Assembly: GCA_029063275.1 (NCBI GenBank)
Contig: JAIDOO010000228.1
Location: 1-5,681, forward strand
Direction of reading: 5' to 3'
Source of the DNA: Clostridia bacterium
Lineage (GTDB): Bacteria; Bacillota; Clostridia; Christensenellales; Borkfalkiaceae
DNA: 5,681 nt
The position numbers and the translations under genes are program-made. A model generated the notes under the pieces. The model did not search any database and was not told the DNA's origin. It saw only the letters and a program-made list of their open reading frames with translations. Shown here in pieces: positions 4,577-5,681 of this stretch (position 1 is its first letter; each line of letters starts with the position of its first letter).

Positions 4577-5647
4577 ATGGAATACGGTAAAAAAATTGCC
4601 TATTTAAGAAAAACGAAAGGAATGACCCAGGAAGAGCTTGGCAAAGTCCTTAACGTAACTTATCAGGCGGTTTCCAAATGGGAACGCGGTGAGTCGTTAC
4701 CCGATTTCGAAACAATGTCGCAAATGGCAAAGTACTTTCAGGTGCCGCTCGGCTACTTCGCCGACGAAAACGAAGAATTGCCCGAAACCGCCGCCGCGAG
4801 CGCGGTTTTAGAAGCACCCGCCGAACAGGGTACAGCCGCCGCAGATTTAATAGGCGTGTGTACCGTATGCGGAAAAATGCTTAAAGAGGACGACGTCGGC
4901 GCAACCGAGCCTAAATTGTTATGTAAGCCCTGCTTTGAGAAAATTGAACAGGAAAACGAAGCAAAGCAAATGGCGCTTAGCGCAAGACGCGAACAGGAAA
5001 GACAAATAAATTTAGGCAGAAAAGTCGATTTAAAGCTTATTATAAGTATTTTGGTTTCGCTAGCCTGCTTTGCACTGTTTGCTTTCCTCTGTTTCAGATT
5101 TCCCGACGGTGAAGGACTGTACGGACTTCTTCTCTTCTTCGTTCCCGTCTGCGTATTCGGGGCGGTATGCGCGGCAACCGATTTCTTCGAAGATTTGCGC
5201 TCGGGTCTTCGCCTTAAAGACACGGGCTATGACGAAGACGTCGGTTACAGACGCAATCTTGCGCTTATAATCGCCGCAATTTTTTCGGCAATCAATATAG
5301 GTTTATTCCTTGCGCTGTACTTTGTTACAAAAGACTATCTCAACCTGATTGTAATGGCGGTTGCAGGAATACTGTCATTCACTTTCATAAGCCAGTATAT
5401 GTGGGGCGGCATAATACAAAAAATATTTACCGCAGGCGGTTTTACTTTCAGTTTGCCGGGCTTCATTTTCTCGTTGGATTTAGACTCGATTCTGTTTATG
5501 ATAATAGCAAAAATTATTCTCGGAATTATCGCCGCAATCGTGTTTATCGTTACAACGGCAATAGTTGCGTCTGTCGCCATACTCGTATCTGTTGTAACCT
5601 TTATCCCGTCGGTAATATCGAAAACCTTAAAAGACAAAAAGGCGTGA
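4577..5647 (+). CDS. XRE-family HTH regulator fused to zinc-ribbon-like motif and multi-pass membrane domain
   Basis: This 356-residue protein is not assigned to a named gene. Residues 1-62 are a clear XRE/Cro-type helix-turn-helix (IAYLRKTKGMTQEELGKVL, then VTYQAVSKWERGESLPD), which should bind DNA. An acidic, alanine-rich linker follows (63-90). Residues 95-119 hold a C-x2-C-x17-C-x2-C motif (C95, C98, C116, C119), likely a zinc ribbon. Residues 120-148 are a charged, probably helical stretch. The rest is membrane: hydrophobic segments near 153-173, 181-201, 228-250, 255-273, 303-325 and 326-346, with a basic C-terminus (KTLKDKKA). Such proteins would hold the DNA-binding domain on the inner face of the membrane, so sensing of a membrane or envelope signal is a reasonable inference. 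The ligand and target genes are unknown. Start choice is firm (GAGGTGAT site, canonical HTH N-terminus). It is divergent from the MATE gene across the DnaA-box region. Confidence 0.88.
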   Translation: MEYGKKIAYLRKTKGMTQEELGKVLNVTYQAVSKWERGESLPDFETMSQMAKYFQVPLGYFADENEELPETAAASAVLEAPAEQGTAAADLIGVCTVCGKMLKEDDVGATEPKLLCKPCFEKIEQENEAKQMALSARREQERQINLGRKVDLKLIISILVSLACFALFAFLCFRFPDGEGLYGLLLFFVPVCVFGAVCAATDFFEDLRSGLRLKDTGYDEDVGYRRNLALIIAAIFSAINIGLFLALYFVTKDYLNLIVMAVAGILSFTFISQYMWGGIIQKIFTAGGFTFSLPGFIFSLDLDSILFMIIAKIILGIIAAIVFIVTTAIVASVAILVSVVTFIPSVISKTLKDKKA

Positions 5648-5681
5648 TTTAAATAAATTAGGGGCGTTGCGGTTTTAAAAC

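Noticed and set aside
4753..5223. 156-codon open frame on the - strand inside the XRE gene
   Set aside because: It is a shadow of the well-supported + strand gene, is rich in serine, lysine and alanine without any domain, and lacks its own signals.
5672..5681. Palindrome GTTTTAAAAC at the window edge
   Set aside because: It is short and AT-rich and cut off by the window end, so no structure or role can be supported.

Overview
The window looks like chromosomal DNA of a low-to-mid GC Gram-positive bacterium, most likely an uncultured gut-type Clostridia/Firmicutes. This is an inference from strong AGGAGG-type ribosome sites, sigma-A-type promoters, a type II lipoprotein signal, intrinsic terminators with T-tracts, and the protein family types. 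No RNA gene or mobile element is visible, so species-level placement is not possible.

Left part (1-2627, + strand): a complete polar amino acid ABC uptake operon. A promoter (12-40) drives a substrate-binding lipoprotein (68-922), a permease (987-1697) and an ATPase (1684-2586), and a very strong intrinsic terminator (2591-2627) ends the unit. A 9-bp hairpin between the binding protein and permease genes may attenuate or process the message so that more binding protein than membrane complex is made. The ATPase carries an unusual internal insertion of about 45 residues.

Middle (2663-4157, - strand): a MepA-like MATE efflux gene, convergent with the ABC operon. It has a textbook promoter (TTGACA, 17 bp, TATAAT) and a leader of about 107 nt. 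The leader can fold into two hairpins whose tetraloops are exactly complementary (CGCA and UGCG). These are followed by an intrinsic terminator that ends 4 nt before the ATG, and the second hairpin and the terminator cannot form together. The architecture and the regulated gene fit a guanidine-IV (mepA-motif) riboswitch acting as a transcriptional ON switch. This is the best regulatory system in the window. It would be a member of a known class rather than a new one, if the assignment is right.

Intergenic region (4158-4576): no gene. It holds a cluster of DnaA boxes, with two perfect TTATCCACA sites and several with one or two mismatches, mostly in one orientation, plus an AT-rich palindrome. 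It lies between divergently transcribed genes. It could be oriC or a DnaA-box cluster used for DnaA titration or gene regulation. No dnaA or dnaN is present in the window.

Right part (4516-5647, + strand): a promoter and good ribosome site precede a 356-residue membrane protein with an N-terminal XRE-type helix-turn-helix domain, a four-cysteine zinc-ribbon-like motif and about six membrane segments. Nothing convincing is seen in 5648-5681.
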